64,000 bases of DNA, from NCBI RefSeq assembly GCF_019924045.1, contig NZ_JAHXBN010000027.1, positions 1 to 64,000 on the forward strand. Reading direction: 5' to 3'. The stretch is from Dyadobacter fermentans (GTDB lineage Bacteria; Bacteroidota; Bacteroidia; Cytophagales; Spirosomataceae). The notes under the pieces were generated by a model. The model searched no databases. It saw nothing but the letters and a program-made list of their open reading frames with translations, and had not been told where the DNA came from. Position numbers and translations under genes: made by a program. The number at the start of each line of letters is the position of its first letter. Positions within the stretch are counted from its first letter, which is position 1. Below, one piece after another: positions 55,201 through 62,919 of the stretch.

Positions 55201-55360
55201 TCAAAACCTGTTTGTGATCACGAAATACACCGGCTATGACCCCGAAGTGGATACATTCAACTCCGGCTACGGGGCTAACACCGCCTTCTCGCAAAACCTG
55301 GACTTCTTCTCCAATCCCCGTCCAAGGGTTTGGAACCTGGGCTTGACACTTACTTTTTAA
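52229..55360 (+). CDS. SusC-like TonB-dependent receptor, second system
   Basis: 1043 residues; a start at the internal ATG 52274 would remove 15 residues and is also plausible because the leader MKIVLLNLLLLISLCSYARA begins there. Order: signal peptide, carboxypeptidase-D-like domain (TGKVVDSKDASPLPGVNVLIKG), TonB box and plug (VVVIGYGTVRKSDLTGAV; VRVRGIGSINSNIDPLYVVDG), and a barrel ending in WNLGLTLTF. The expected partner SusD follows by 18 bp. No lyase, hydrolase or HTCS gene accompanies the pair. Confidence 0.95.
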   Translation: MKSDVQPPVLRSGWIMKIVLLNLLLLISLCSYARAATDKKITGKVVDSKDASPLPGVNVLIKGTGIGTSTDASGNYEINVPNESSALVFSFVGFTSQEITVGNQSAIDVNLATDAKALTEVVVIGYGTVRKSDLTGAVATIKGEQLVDKPVPNVSQALQGKIAGVEVSVNSNAPGAAAKVRVRGIGSINSNIDPLYVVDGVIGVDGNSINPNDIASLEVLKDASSTAIYGARGANGVIMITTKRGRAGAMKVSYDGNVNVSDLYRHVKTLNSDEFVKVYNEAYANGTKFDPAGGTWAPPAALNHANFPLLFDANDKPLYNTNWEKEVYKPAISTNHSLNFQGGNDKTLFSLSLGYLNQNGLMATSAFKRYNLRFTVDTDVNKWLKVGGSLSLINSRQRMVSDGNGGLNVPRMVSEEVPILPVKYPDGTWAGNNDIAGLEGGPNPVNIAHNRYTINNTLQSLGNTYLLFHIAKDLDFKTDLGFNLQSQKNNFFSSQNLAHMSADQGGVANIRGYLNTYWQSENYLTWNKTINQRHRITALLGASWQQYNQETDFVETQNFIDDIFQWHTLGSGSVRSSSTSADYKWAMNSYFARATYNLDEKYLFTATGRYDGSSKFGANNKYAFFPSVGAAWRVSEEGFLKGNKTITNLKVRASYGLSGNQEIGQYQSIAQIQPGTTNATSTVLNGALQSTLLPSYLGNPNLKWERSLQFDAGVELGIRENIDLTVDYYNRVTKDLLLQAPIPWSAGEVNANVYQNVGSVRNSGFEVSLNTTNIETRNFSWTTNFIFATNANKILKLNKGNADIFPGPNFLGQTNILRVGEPIGSLYGMTRIGTYSTDEAALAAEHNLKPGDRKYIYNADGSNYYSIIGRTTPKWTGSFNSTMKYKGWDFSFNIRFVEGLNTAATFKHSVEDRQTIANSLATVLNAWTPTNQNTMISQVRNYKFAQDSHFDTWWVENGSFIRGQNFMLGYSFNDPVLEKLRIDRLRLYASVQNLFVITKYTGYDPEVDTFNSGYGANTAFSQNLDFFSNPRPRVWNLGLTLTF

Positions 55361-55378
55361 ACCGCAACTACAAAAGAT

Positions 55379-56887
55379 ATGAAAGTGCTGAAAAATATAT
55401 TGCTGGCTGCTTCACTGCTGACCATGGGTTCCTGCTCGGATTTCCTCGAAGAAACCCCGACAGGCTTCCTGACGCCCGAATCCGAAGCTTCCAGCAGCAA
55501 AGTGGCCCGGGCTTATGCAAATTCCGCTTATGTCAATTTGCAGGGGCTTCTCGCCGGCCAACCGGCTTCCTACGGAGGTAATACCTACAACTTGCTCGAA
55601 TTCATGACCGGCAAGGCAAACAGCGACCTCGGGCAGACCGGATTCGTGAACTATCAGAACCTGGGTTACACCAACACCTCTTTTTACTTCGACACCTGGT
55701 GGCAGCAAATGTACCTCGGTGTAGGCGCCTGTAATCTCGCGCTGCAAAGCATTCCGGGTATCAATGCCGCCGGATTGACCGACGAGGCGAAGAACAATAT
55801 GCTGGCGGAAGTCCATACGCTGCGGGCGCTGTACTACTTCTACCTCGTGCGGATGTACGGCGCAGTGCCTGCCGTAACCACCACGCCGACCAACCTCGAC
55901 CTGAACGTCGGAAGAACGCCCGCAAAGGACATTTACGATAAGATCATCATCCCCGACCTGCTTGCTGCCGAGGCTTCGACGCTCCCCTGGTCGAACACGA
56001 CGGGAAATGTGTCCATGTCGGCCGTGGAATCAATCCTTGCGGATGTGTACCTCACCTACGCGGGTGCGGCGATCAATGGCGGCCAGCAATATTATGCCGA
56101 GTCGGCGAAACGCTCGTTGAATGTGATCCAGAAAGGCGGTTACTCGCTTTTCAAAAACTACACGGATATGATCAACCCGGCGAACAAAAACCTGGGCGAG
56201 TTCATTTTCCAGGTGCAATATGCTGCCAGCGTGCCATTAACCAACCCGCTCACCCCGCTCACGATCCCGAACTATTCGGGCATTTCGAAATATGCGGATG
56301 AATACGGGTCGGTATACCCTACGCCCGAGTTCATCAAGTCGTTTCCTAAGGGCGATAAGCGCGTGGAAGAGAAGCAGTTCTTTTACACTACTGCGCCGAG
56401 CATCAAAACAGGCCAGCCTGTGAAGTTCAAGAACACCTACATTTACAAGTGGTTCGATGCGAATGCGATCACAAGTACGATCAAATCCGATCTGAACTAT
56501 ACATTGTACCGCCTCGCGGATGTGTACCTCATGTACGCGGAGGCGTCCAACCGTGCCGAAGGCGCACCCAACGCGAAAGCGGTCGAATATGTGAATGCGA
56601 TCCGTGCACGGGCGAACCTGGCGCCTGTTTCAGGTTTAAATCAAACCGCATTCGAGCAGGAAGTATGGTCACAGCGCTATTTTGAGTTGTGTTTTGAAAA
56701 CAAAATGTGGTTCGATATGCTCCGGACCCGGAAAGTTCGCAACGACATTACCGGTAACTGGGACAATTTTGTGGGACACAAAACCGTCTTCGGCGCTACT
56801 TTCAGCGAAAAGCAGCTGCTGTTCCCCGTGCCGAGACAGGAATCGGACGTGAACCCGAATTTGCTGCCCAACAACCCCGGGTTTTAA
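55379..56887 (+). CDS. SusD/RagB-like lipoprotein, second system
   Basis: 502 residues. Lipoprotein leader with lipobox MGSC, then SDFLEETPTGFLTPE. SusD landmarks are LAEVHTLRALYYFYLVRMYG, RLADVYLMYAEASNRAEG, AFEQEVWSQRYFELCFENKMWFDMLRTRK and LLFPVPRQESDVNPNLLPNNPGF. It is shorter than the first SusD of the window, so the binding site differs. It forms a two-gene operon with the SusC gene and ends in a strong terminator. Confidence 0.94.
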   Translation: MKVLKNILLAASLLTMGSCSDFLEETPTGFLTPESEASSSKVARAYANSAYVNLQGLLAGQPASYGGNTYNLLEFMTGKANSDLGQTGFVNYQNLGYTNTSFYFDTWWQQMYLGVGACNLALQSIPGINAAGLTDEAKNNMLAEVHTLRALYYFYLVRMYGAVPAVTTTPTNLDLNVGRTPAKDIYDKIIIPDLLAAEASTLPWSNTTGNVSMSAVESILADVYLTYAGAAINGGQQYYAESAKRSLNVIQKGGYSLFKNYTDMINPANKNLGEFIFQVQYAASVPLTNPLTPLTIPNYSGISKYADEYGSVYPTPEFIKSFPKGDKRVEEKQFFYTTAPSIKTGQPVKFKNTYIYKWFDANAITSTIKSDLNYTLYRLADVYLMYAEASNRAEGAPNAKAVEYVNAIRARANLAPVSGLNQTAFEQEVWSQRYFELCFENKMWFDMLRTRKVRNDITGNWDNFVGHKTVFGATFSEKQLLFPVPRQESDVNPNLLPNNPGF

Positions 56888-56911
56888 TATACCATAAGGG
56901 TAGAATGACGG

Positions 56912-56939
56912 CAGCCGGCTCTCTGAGCCGGCTGTTTTT
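56912..56939 (+). terminator. Terminator of the second SusCD operon
   Basis: CAGCCGGCTC and GAGCCGGCTG form a perfect 10-bp stem with a 3-nt loop, followed by TTTTT. Confidence 0.93.
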
Positions 56940-57108
56940 GTTAGCGCGGCAGCGCAGCGCGCGGTAATCAACGCATGTCTGATTATTACAGGTACCTCCC
57001 GCACAAGTTCTTTCCGCAGCCGTTTTACGGAGAATAATTATATTTATTTAAAATATAGTTATATTTAATATAGAATTCGTACCAAGTGAACCCTAAGCAT
57101 CCGTTACC

Positions 57109-58893
57109 ATGAAAACCATTACCAGGCTTTTACCCATCAGGGTTTGCTGCTTTGTAATTGTTGCAGCATTATGGCTTCCGGTCGCTATGCTACACGCGCA
57201 ACCGCTAGCCAGCCCTATCTGCTCTTCTACGTCACAACATCAGAAACTGATTCTTTCGAAACCCACGAAACAGATTTTTGACGATGCACAGAACCGGTTG
57301 AAGGCGTACATGGCCTCTTCTCAAACGCAACGCACCAATGCTGTCGACCAGGTGTACACCATTCCGGTCGTCGTACATATCCTGGAACCTATCGGCCGTT
57401 CGCTGATCACTGATTTGCAAATTCATGAAGGTATCGCCGAACTGAACAAAGCATTCCGAAATCAGCTCGCCGAATCCGACGGGGTCGACACCCAGATTCA
57501 ATTTCAACTGGCGGTACGATCCCCGCAATGCACACCGACCACGGGAATCGACAGGATTTATACCAACAATGCGGCCTACACCTCGTTTGGTGTTACCGGC
57601 CCCGGCGGCTCCGGGTTACCGTACGACCAGGTATACCCGATGGGTTACTGGAATAATCTCGAATACTATAATGTATGGCTTGTCAACTACATGGACCAGG
57701 CTGCGGGCATGGCTGGTTATCCGACCGGCGCTTATTCGACGACCGATGGCGTGTTGCTTGTGGCCAGCTATTTCGGCACTAAGTTGCTCGCCCACGAGTT
57801 CGGGCACGGGATGTTCCTGGGGCACACGTTCTCGCGCGGAATCGGTGAAGGCGATCTTGGGACGATAGAATGCCCGCTCAACGACAACTGCGCAGCGCAG
57901 GGTGATAACATCTGCGACACGGAGCCGGTGAACCAAAGTTCCAACTATCTGTGTCCCGGAAACCCCAACCCGCTTAATCCATGCAACAACAACAGCCCTT
58001 ACGGCAACGTCCTCAAAAACTACATGGGCTACAACAGTTTCAGCTGCCAGACGCAGTTTACCAATGACCAACGCACGAGAATGCGGAGTGCTATTGAAAC
58101 ATTACGCTCCGGGCTGATCAACAGCAAGGGCCTCGACCCTGTCGTGCCCGGACTGAACATTCCGAAAGGCACCGCCGCGACCCTCACCGCCACAGGGTGC
58201 AATGGGCTGATACAATGGTACGACGCCCTTACCAATGGCAACCACGTCGGATCCGGTAATACCTACACGACGCCCATTCTCGAAGAATCCCGAACCTACT
58301 ACGCTTCCTGCCTCCGCGCCGACTGCCCCAGCGACGTGCGCGTACCGGGTGTGGTCACCGTCGGCGCACTGCCGGTGACGCTCGTGAGGTTCGGGGCTGA
58401 ACTTTTGGAACAAAACCGGGTGACGCTCAGCTGGGCTACCTCATTTGAAGCTTTGCACGACTATTTCGATGTAGAATCGGCACGCGACGCCAGAACATTC
58501 CGAAAGGCCGGCCGGGTAACAGCACCGGTCGGGGTCGCGGGCGGTATTTCGGAATACCGGTTTACCGATACGCCGGAGCCGCCGGCAGGTATGTTGTTTT
58601 ACCGGCTAAAACAGGTCGATGTAGATGGCAGTTACGCCTATTCCAGAATCGTAAATGTGAGAATGCCGGACACCCAATTGATTATCAGCCCCAACCCCAC
58701 CGAGAACGACATTACGATCAGTGGGGTGTCGCAAAGCTGGGATATCGAGGTGATCAATGCGGCCGGTGCGGTGGTACAACGGGCCAGGAACCAGCGCCAT
58801 ATCGATTCAAAACAACTCCCGGCCGGTCTTTACGTCGTGCGTGTGACGACGCAAAACGGGTACACCGTATCCAAAAATATCATCAAAAAATAA
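57109..58893 (+). CDS. Secreted M43 metalloprotease with T9SS sorting domain
   Basis: 594 residues. Signal peptide to about residue 30. The zinc motif HEFGHGMFLGH (His229, Glu230, His233, His239) and a Met-turn NYMGYNSF agree with the pappalysin family M43. Cysteine-rich loops (ECPLNDNCAAQGDNICD) are typical. Then an Ig/PKD-like part with a WYDALTNG motif, a fibronectin-like linker, and a type A T9SS domain ending in LPAGLYVVRVTTQNGYTVSKNIIKK. It cleaves proteins outside the cell. It has its own promoter region and is separated from the SusCD operon by a terminator, although a shared role in peptide use is possible. An AT-rich stretch precedes it. Confidence 0.92.
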   Translation: MKTITRLLPIRVCCFVIVAALWLPVAMLHAQPLASPICSSTSQHQKLILSKPTKQIFDDAQNRLKAYMASSQTQRTNAVDQVYTIPVVVHILEPIGRSLITDLQIHEGIAELNKAFRNQLAESDGVDTQIQFQLAVRSPQCTPTTGIDRIYTNNAAYTSFGVTGPGGSGLPYDQVYPMGYWNNLEYYNVWLVNYMDQAAGMAGYPTGAYSTTDGVLLVASYFGTKLLAHEFGHGMFLGHTFSRGIGEGDLGTIECPLNDNCAAQGDNICDTEPVNQSSNYLCPGNPNPLNPCNNNSPYGNVLKNYMGYNSFSCQTQFTNDQRTRMRSAIETLRSGLINSKGLDPVVPGLNIPKGTAATLTATGCNGLIQWYDALTNGNHVGSGNTYTTPILEESRTYYASCLRADCPSDVRVPGVVTVGALPVTLVRFGAELLEQNRVTLSWATSFEALHDYFDVESARDARTFRKAGRVTAPVGVAGGISEYRFTDTPEPPAGMLFYRLKQVDVDGSYAYSRIVNVRMPDTQLIISPNPTENDITISGVSQSWDIEVINAAGAVVQRARNQRHIDSKQLPAGLYVVRVTTQNGYTVSKNIIKK

Positions 58894-58898
58894 AGCCC

Positions 58899-58940
58899 AA
58901 CGCCGGCGGAGCGGTTTAAACCAAACCCTCCACCGGCGTT
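58899..58940 (+). terminator. Imperfect hairpin after the metalloprotease gene
   Basis: AACGCCGGCGGAG at the left pairs with CTCCACCGGCGTT at the right with one wobble, continuing into a GGTTT/AAACC base; two bases bulge. No clear T run follows, but the strand turns pyrimidine-rich. Confidence 0.6.
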
Positions 58941-58946
58941 ACCAGC

Positions 58947-58990
58947 CCTTCCTCCTTTCCTTCCTTCCTCCTTTCCTCCCTTTCCTCCTA
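58947..58990. repeat. Pyrimidine-rich tract like that downstream of the HTCS gene
   Basis: Repeated CTTCC, CCTCC and CTTT units on the plus strand, 17-60 bp after the stop codon of the minus-strand epoxide hydrolase gene. The composition and unit CCTCCTTTCC match the block at 5757-5816, and the orientation relative to the upstream minus-strand gene is the same. Confidence 0.6.
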
Positions 58991-59006
58991 CTCCCCATTC
59001 ATCTCA

Positions 59007-60209
59007 TCAATCAATGCTATAAAAGAAACTTCTCAATTCAGTTGCGAAGCTATCCGGTACTTCCAGCGCCGCGAAGTGCCCTCCTTCGCTCATTTTGCGG
59101 AAGCTGACGACATTCACGAAACGCTCCGCCCATTCTTTCGGGAACTGGGCTTCCCTCGGGTACAAGGCCACGCCGGCAGGTACTTTCGACTTCTGCAACG
59201 GCTGCGCCCCGCTCCACTGCGCGATCGCATCCGCTTTGTACATCCGCATCGACGTCGCGATGGTCTGCGAGGTCCAGTAGATCATAATGTTGGTGAGCAA
59301 TGCATCGCGCCCGCCAAATGCCGCTTCCAGAATTTCCGGCGACGCTCCTGCACTACCGAAACTCAGTATCCAGGCCGCCAGCCCGGCCGGCGAATCGTTC
59401 AGTCCGTAGGCGAGTGACTGGGGTTTGGTAGCATGCACCATTGCATAAGCACCCTCGCTGTACCACCATTGCTGTACAAACTGTGCGAACTGCTTCTCGG
59501 CTTCGCTCATGGTAGCGGGGTCCTCCTGGCCCATCGGGTAACCTACGTCGGTGAAATGCACGCCGGACACCACATCGGGGTATTTCGAGGCCAATGCCTT
59601 TGTAACGCCCATGCCCACATCGCCGCCCGCAGCGTAGAATTTATCATAACCGAGGTTCCCTGTCATTAACTCTTTCCAAAGGTCCGCGACGGCCTCACTC
59701 GTCATAGCCACTTTACCCGAGAACCCGAAACCCGGAATGGAAGGTATCACGAGGTCAAAACCCTGCTCGCCTTCGGTGAGTAGCGGAATGATCTTGTGGA
59801 AACGATAATAGCTATCCGGCCAGCCATGCGTCAGGATAAGCGGCTTGGCGTTTTTTCCCTTCCCTTTGATATATTGAAAATGAACTTTCACGCCGTTTAC
59901 ATCAGCAATGTACTGCGGGTACTTATTAAGTTCGGCTTCCTGTCGGCGCCAATCGTAGCTGGTGAGCCAATATTGCACCAGTTCTTTCAAATAGGCTTCG
60001 CTGGTGCCGAAATGCCAGCCGGAACCTTCCGCTTCGCCCGGCCAGCGGGTGTTTTGTAAACGGCTTTTTAAATCGTCCAGTACTTGCTGCGAAACCGATA
60101 CTTTAAATACCTCCATGTTTTTCATTGTTACGTTTTTTTTAGTTTGTGAAAAAGTGATCATCGGGCTCAGCATGAGCGATGTGAGCATCAGAAAGCGAAG
60201 TTTTTTCAT
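59007..60209 (-). CDS. Exported epoxide hydrolase-like alpha/beta hydrolase
   Basis: 400 residues from ATG 60207-60209; the frame extends further but the leader starts here (LRFLMLTSLMLSPMITFSQ). Epoxide hydrolase N-terminal domain: VSVSQQVLDDLKSRLQNTRWPGEAEGSGWHFG, then VHFQYIKG, the oxyanion motif HGWPDSYYRF, nucleophile Asp197 in GGDVGMG and the C-terminal catalytic His in EGGHFAALE. In classical members the nucleophile motif is GGDWG, so the Val is unusual. Unlike most of the family this one has a signal peptide, which places it in the periplasm. Codirectional with, and 99 bp after, an AraC regulator. Confidence 0.87.
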   Translation of the reverse strand: MKKLRFLMLTSLMLSPMITFSQTKKNVTMKNMEVFKVSVSQQVLDDLKSRLQNTRWPGEAEGSGWHFGTSEAYLKELVQYWLTSYDWRRQEAELNKYPQYIADVNGVKVHFQYIKGKGKNAKPLILTHGWPDSYYRFHKIIPLLTEGEQGFDLVIPSIPGFGFSGKVAMTSEAVADLWKELMTGNLGYDKFYAAGGDVGMGVTKALASKYPDVVSGVHFTDVGYPMGQEDPATMSEAEKQFAQFVQQWWYSEGAYAMVHATKPQSLAYGLNDSPAGLAAWILSFGSAGASPEILEAAFGGRDALLTNIMIYWTSQTIATSMRMYKADAIAQWSGAQPLQKSKVPAGVALYPREAQFPKEWAERFVNVVSFRKMSEGGHFAALEVPDSFATELRSFFYSID

Positions 60210-60233
60210 GGCGTCCTGTTTGTTTGGATGAAA

Positions 60234-60241
60234 CAAAGGTA
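60234..60241 (-). promoter_or_regulatory. Candidate -7 element of the epoxide hydrolase gene
   Basis: TACCTTTG on the minus strand, 25 bp upstream of the ATG at 60209, matches TAnnTTTG. No clear -33 is visible. Confidence 0.4.
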
Positions 60242-60308
60242 CCGCTATGAAGCTGCGCGCCGTTAGGAAGGATTTCGGGAAAGATAGTAAAAAACTCCGC
60301 TGGACAAA

Positions 60309-61202
60309 TCAGCTCTTCCGGTATTCGGTAGGCGTCATGTTCGTGAGCTTTTTGAACGACTTGTTAAAATGCGAAGCGTCTTCAAAGCCCAGCCAGTAGC
60401 AGATTTCCTGGATCGATAAAGCCGTTTGTTTCAGCAGACTTTTGGCCTCCATCACCACATATTCATCGATAAAAGCCTTCGCCGGCTTACCCAGTTCCGC
60501 CTGCAAAACCTCGCTGAGGTATTTCGGGGTGATATGCAGTGCCGTCGCGTAAAAAGCAACTTCCTTATGCTCGGGAAAGTGCTCCGCAACGAGTTTTCGG
60601 AACGACTGGGCTATCTTTTCTTTGTTGGAAACACCATTCGAAACACCATTGCGGCTACTACCGAGCGGCGTCTGGCTTCCCGGGCCGGCATGAAACGACT
60701 CGGCCAGCATCAGCAACGAATGGACCATCCCGGGAACGGCGCTTTTATCGTCCTTCAACTCTTTCAGCAAAGCGAATAAGGAAGCCATTTTCCGCGTCTG
60801 GTCGTCCGACAGGCGGATCACATGCCTGCCCCCGTGGAAGAAAAAGGGAAGCGAATGCAGGAAAGCATTGTTTTTCATACCCTCGAACAATTCTTCGGTG
60901 AAATAGACGGTGTCGTGCTCGGCGGTGTAGTTTCCCGTCCATTGGCAAACCATTCCGGGCCCCACCGTGGTGAGACATCCGGCCGTCACGAGGTAATCGG
61001 TGCTGCCTATCTTAAAAACGTCGCCTTCGCCCGTGTAAGTAATGCCCAGCCCGAAAGAGAATGTCCTGAACGGGAAGTTGACATGAGCGTTTTGGTAGGT
61101 ATGCCTGTCGGCCAGAAAGAAGGGAACATTGAAACTGTGGGCATTCTGATGTTTGAGAAACTCGTACAGATTGAAGGACGTCAGATTGAATTTTTTCTGC
61201 AT
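60309..61202 (-). CDS. AraC-family transcriptional regulator
   Basis: 297 residues from ATG 61202, preferred over a GTG upstream. N-terminal AraC-type cupin-like sensor domain at 10-160 (FRTFSFGLGITYTGEG...). C-terminal double helix-turn-helix from about 195, with ITPKYLSEVLQAELG and EICYWLGFEDASHFNKSFKKLTNMTPTEYR. The linker contains a duplicated NGVS (GSSRNGVSNGVSN). It probably regulates the epoxide hydrolase gene immediately downstream. Confidence 0.9.
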   Translation of the reverse strand: MQKKFNLTSFNLYEFLKHQNAHSFNVPFFLADRHTYQNAHVNFPFRTFSFGLGITYTGEGDVFKIGSTDYLVTAGCLTTVGPGMVCQWTGNYTAEHDTVYFTEELFEGMKNNAFLHSLPFFFHGGRHVIRLSDDQTRKMASLFALLKELKDDKSAVPGMVHSLLMLAESFHAGPGSQTPLGSSRNGVSNGVSNKEKIAQSFRKLVAEHFPEHKEVAFYATALHITPKYLSEVLQAELGKPAKAFIDEYVVMEAKSLLKQTALSIQEICYWLGFEDASHFNKSFKKLTNMTPTEYRKS

Positions 61203-61353
61203 AATGTGCTGGTTTCTATGTTGCCGGGTGAATGGTGACACCTACTGTGCCGCCAAAATAGTGAAAATTTATTTTTACCATTAAAAAACAATTTACTGGT
61301 AAAGTATTTATCTTTAACTGTTATGCAAATGAACAATCAGCTGATCAGACTTT

Positions 61354-61965
61354 ATGAGGACGTTGGAAAACCTGCAAATGGATGGAGGGTGCCTTGCATT
61401 TAATTTCATCAACACCGTCAATACCCGGAAACCGGCCCCCGAATTCGAATACCTGAAAACCTTCGGCGACCTGCTGACGTGGTCGGAAAAGGCGGGATCG
61501 CTTGATGGAATGCGGTTACAGGCCCTCAGGGAACATGTCGCAGAAAAGCCGGAAGATGCGTCGATAGCACTTAATGACGCGATAGATGCCCGCGAAATGC
61601 TTTACGGATTGTTTTCGGCCATTGCCGCCGGTAACCCTCCCGATGCGGCGGTGACGAATGCATTCAACCGGAGGCTTTCGGAGTCCTTTCAAAGTATTCA
61701 TGTAAAGTTTGGCCCGGCAAGTGCTGAAATCCATTTGAATGGTGAAGACGTTGCTTTGAACGAGCCATTTATTCATGTGATGAAGTCCGCAATCGATGTC
61801 CTTACCCGTGAGGATATTAGAAGAATCAAAGAATGTCCGCGCTGCGGCTGGCTGTTTCTGGACACTTCCAAAAACGGCAAGCGCAAATGGTGCGATATGA
61901 ACGTATGCGGCAGCCGCGAAAAATCGCTTGAATACTATTACAGAAAAACACGCCGGAACGTATGA
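61354..61965 (+). CDS. ABATE-domain CGNR zinc finger protein
   Basis: 203 residues. ABATE-like N-terminal domain (GGCLAFNFINTVNTRKP, and VLTREDIRRIKECP) and a CGNR zinc finger with Cys161, Cys164, Cys180 and Cys185; the CGNR sequence reads CGSR. The family are putative stress-related transcription regulators. Its stop codon overlaps the start of the next gene (ATGA), so the two are translationally coupled. Confidence 0.87.
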   Translation: MRTLENLQMDGGCLAFNFINTVNTRKPAPEFEYLKTFGDLLTWSEKAGSLDGMRLQALREHVAEKPEDASIALNDAIDAREMLYGLFSAIAAGNPPDAAVTNAFNRRLSESFQSIHVKFGPASAEIHLNGEDVALNEPFIHVMKSAIDVLTREDIRRIKECPRCGWLFLDTSKNGKRKWCDMNVCGSREKSLEYYYRKTRRNV

Positions 61966-62867
61966 TTTCCAACCAGTGCATCCGCTGTGTTTTCATCCTC
62001 GCAACCGCGCTCGCGACCATGCAATGCAGCCGCGACGGTACCCGCCAAACGGCGATCGCCTACCCCACGCCCCTGCCCGACACTACCGCGCTTCCGTTCC
62101 TGCCCGGTATCGTCAGCAGCGATTCGCTGGATTTCAACTCGGCCTTTTCACCGGATGGCAAGTCCTTCTATTTTGCAAGATCGGGCAAAGGTAAATGGAT
62201 GATTTATGTAACGGAGTTCGCAGCAGGTTCTTGGAGTAAACCACAGCTGGCTGCTTTCAACGAACCAGGCTACTCGCAAGCGGACCCATTCATCACTGCT
62301 GACGGAACACTGTACTACATTTCAAACCGGCCTAAAACTGCCGGAGACAGCGCTTCCGACTATGATATATGGCGCATTCACCCCCGGCCCGATGGCTCGT
62401 GGACGTCGCCCGAAAATGTTGAAGCCGTGAATTCCGACAGCACCGAATACTACGTGTCGCTTGCCGCCAATGGTAACCTGTACTTTGCGTCCAACCGGCA
62501 GGGATCGGCAGGATCGCACGATATTTACGTAAGCCGGTTTGTCGACGGCTATCACACTAAGCCCGAAAATCTCGGACCAGCCATTAATTCGGAACAAATG
62601 GAGCACGATCCAATGATCGCGCCGGATGAGCGCTACCTGCTATTCACCTCAGTCGACCGCAAGGATTCTCGCGGAAGCGGCGATCTCTATTATTCGTGGC
62701 GCAATGCAGATGGTACCTGGGTGCCGGCCAAAAACATGGGTGCCCGGTTCAATACCGATAGCTATGAATATTGCTCCTACCTCACACCCGACGGTAAATA
62801 CCTGTTTTACAGCTCCGCTTTCGATGTAAAATGGATTAGCAAAAAATATCTTCCCCGGACACCGTAA
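61962..62867 (+). CDS. Beta-propeller (PD40/TolB-like) lipoprotein
   Basis: 301 residues. Leader with lipobox TMQC at the end of IRCVFILATALATMQC. The mature part has repeated propeller strands: DFNSAFSPDGKSFYFARSG, DPFITADGTLYYISNRP, EYYVSLAANGNLYFASNRQG, DPMIAPDERYLLFTSVDR and YCSYLTPDGKYLFYSS, matching PD40 motifs. Such proteins bind or sense ligands at the outer membrane. Coupled by 4-bp overlap to the CGNR protein. Confidence 0.86.
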   Translation: MISNQCIRCVFILATALATMQCSRDGTRQTAIAYPTPLPDTTALPFLPGIVSSDSLDFNSAFSPDGKSFYFARSGKGKWMIYVTEFAAGSWSKPQLAAFNEPGYSQADPFITADGTLYYISNRPKTAGDSASDYDIWRIHPRPDGSWTSPENVEAVNSDSTEYYVSLAANGNLYFASNRQGSAGSHDIYVSRFVDGYHTKPENLGPAINSEQMEHDPMIAPDERYLLFTSVDRKDSRGSGDLYYSWRNADGTWVPAKNMGARFNTDSYEYCSYLTPDGKYLFYSSAFDVKWISKKYLPRTP

Positions 62868-62869
62868 AC

Positions 62870-62919
62870 GCTGGCGTGCCTGACAAATAGCATCGGACAC
62901 GCCAGCCAACTGTTATTTT
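62870..62919. terminator. Bidirectional terminator between convergent genes
   Basis: GCTGGCGTG at 62870-62878 pairs with CACGCCAGC at 62898-62906, followed by TGTTATTTTTT on the plus strand. It lies between the propeller lipoprotein and the surface protein. Confidence 0.7.
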
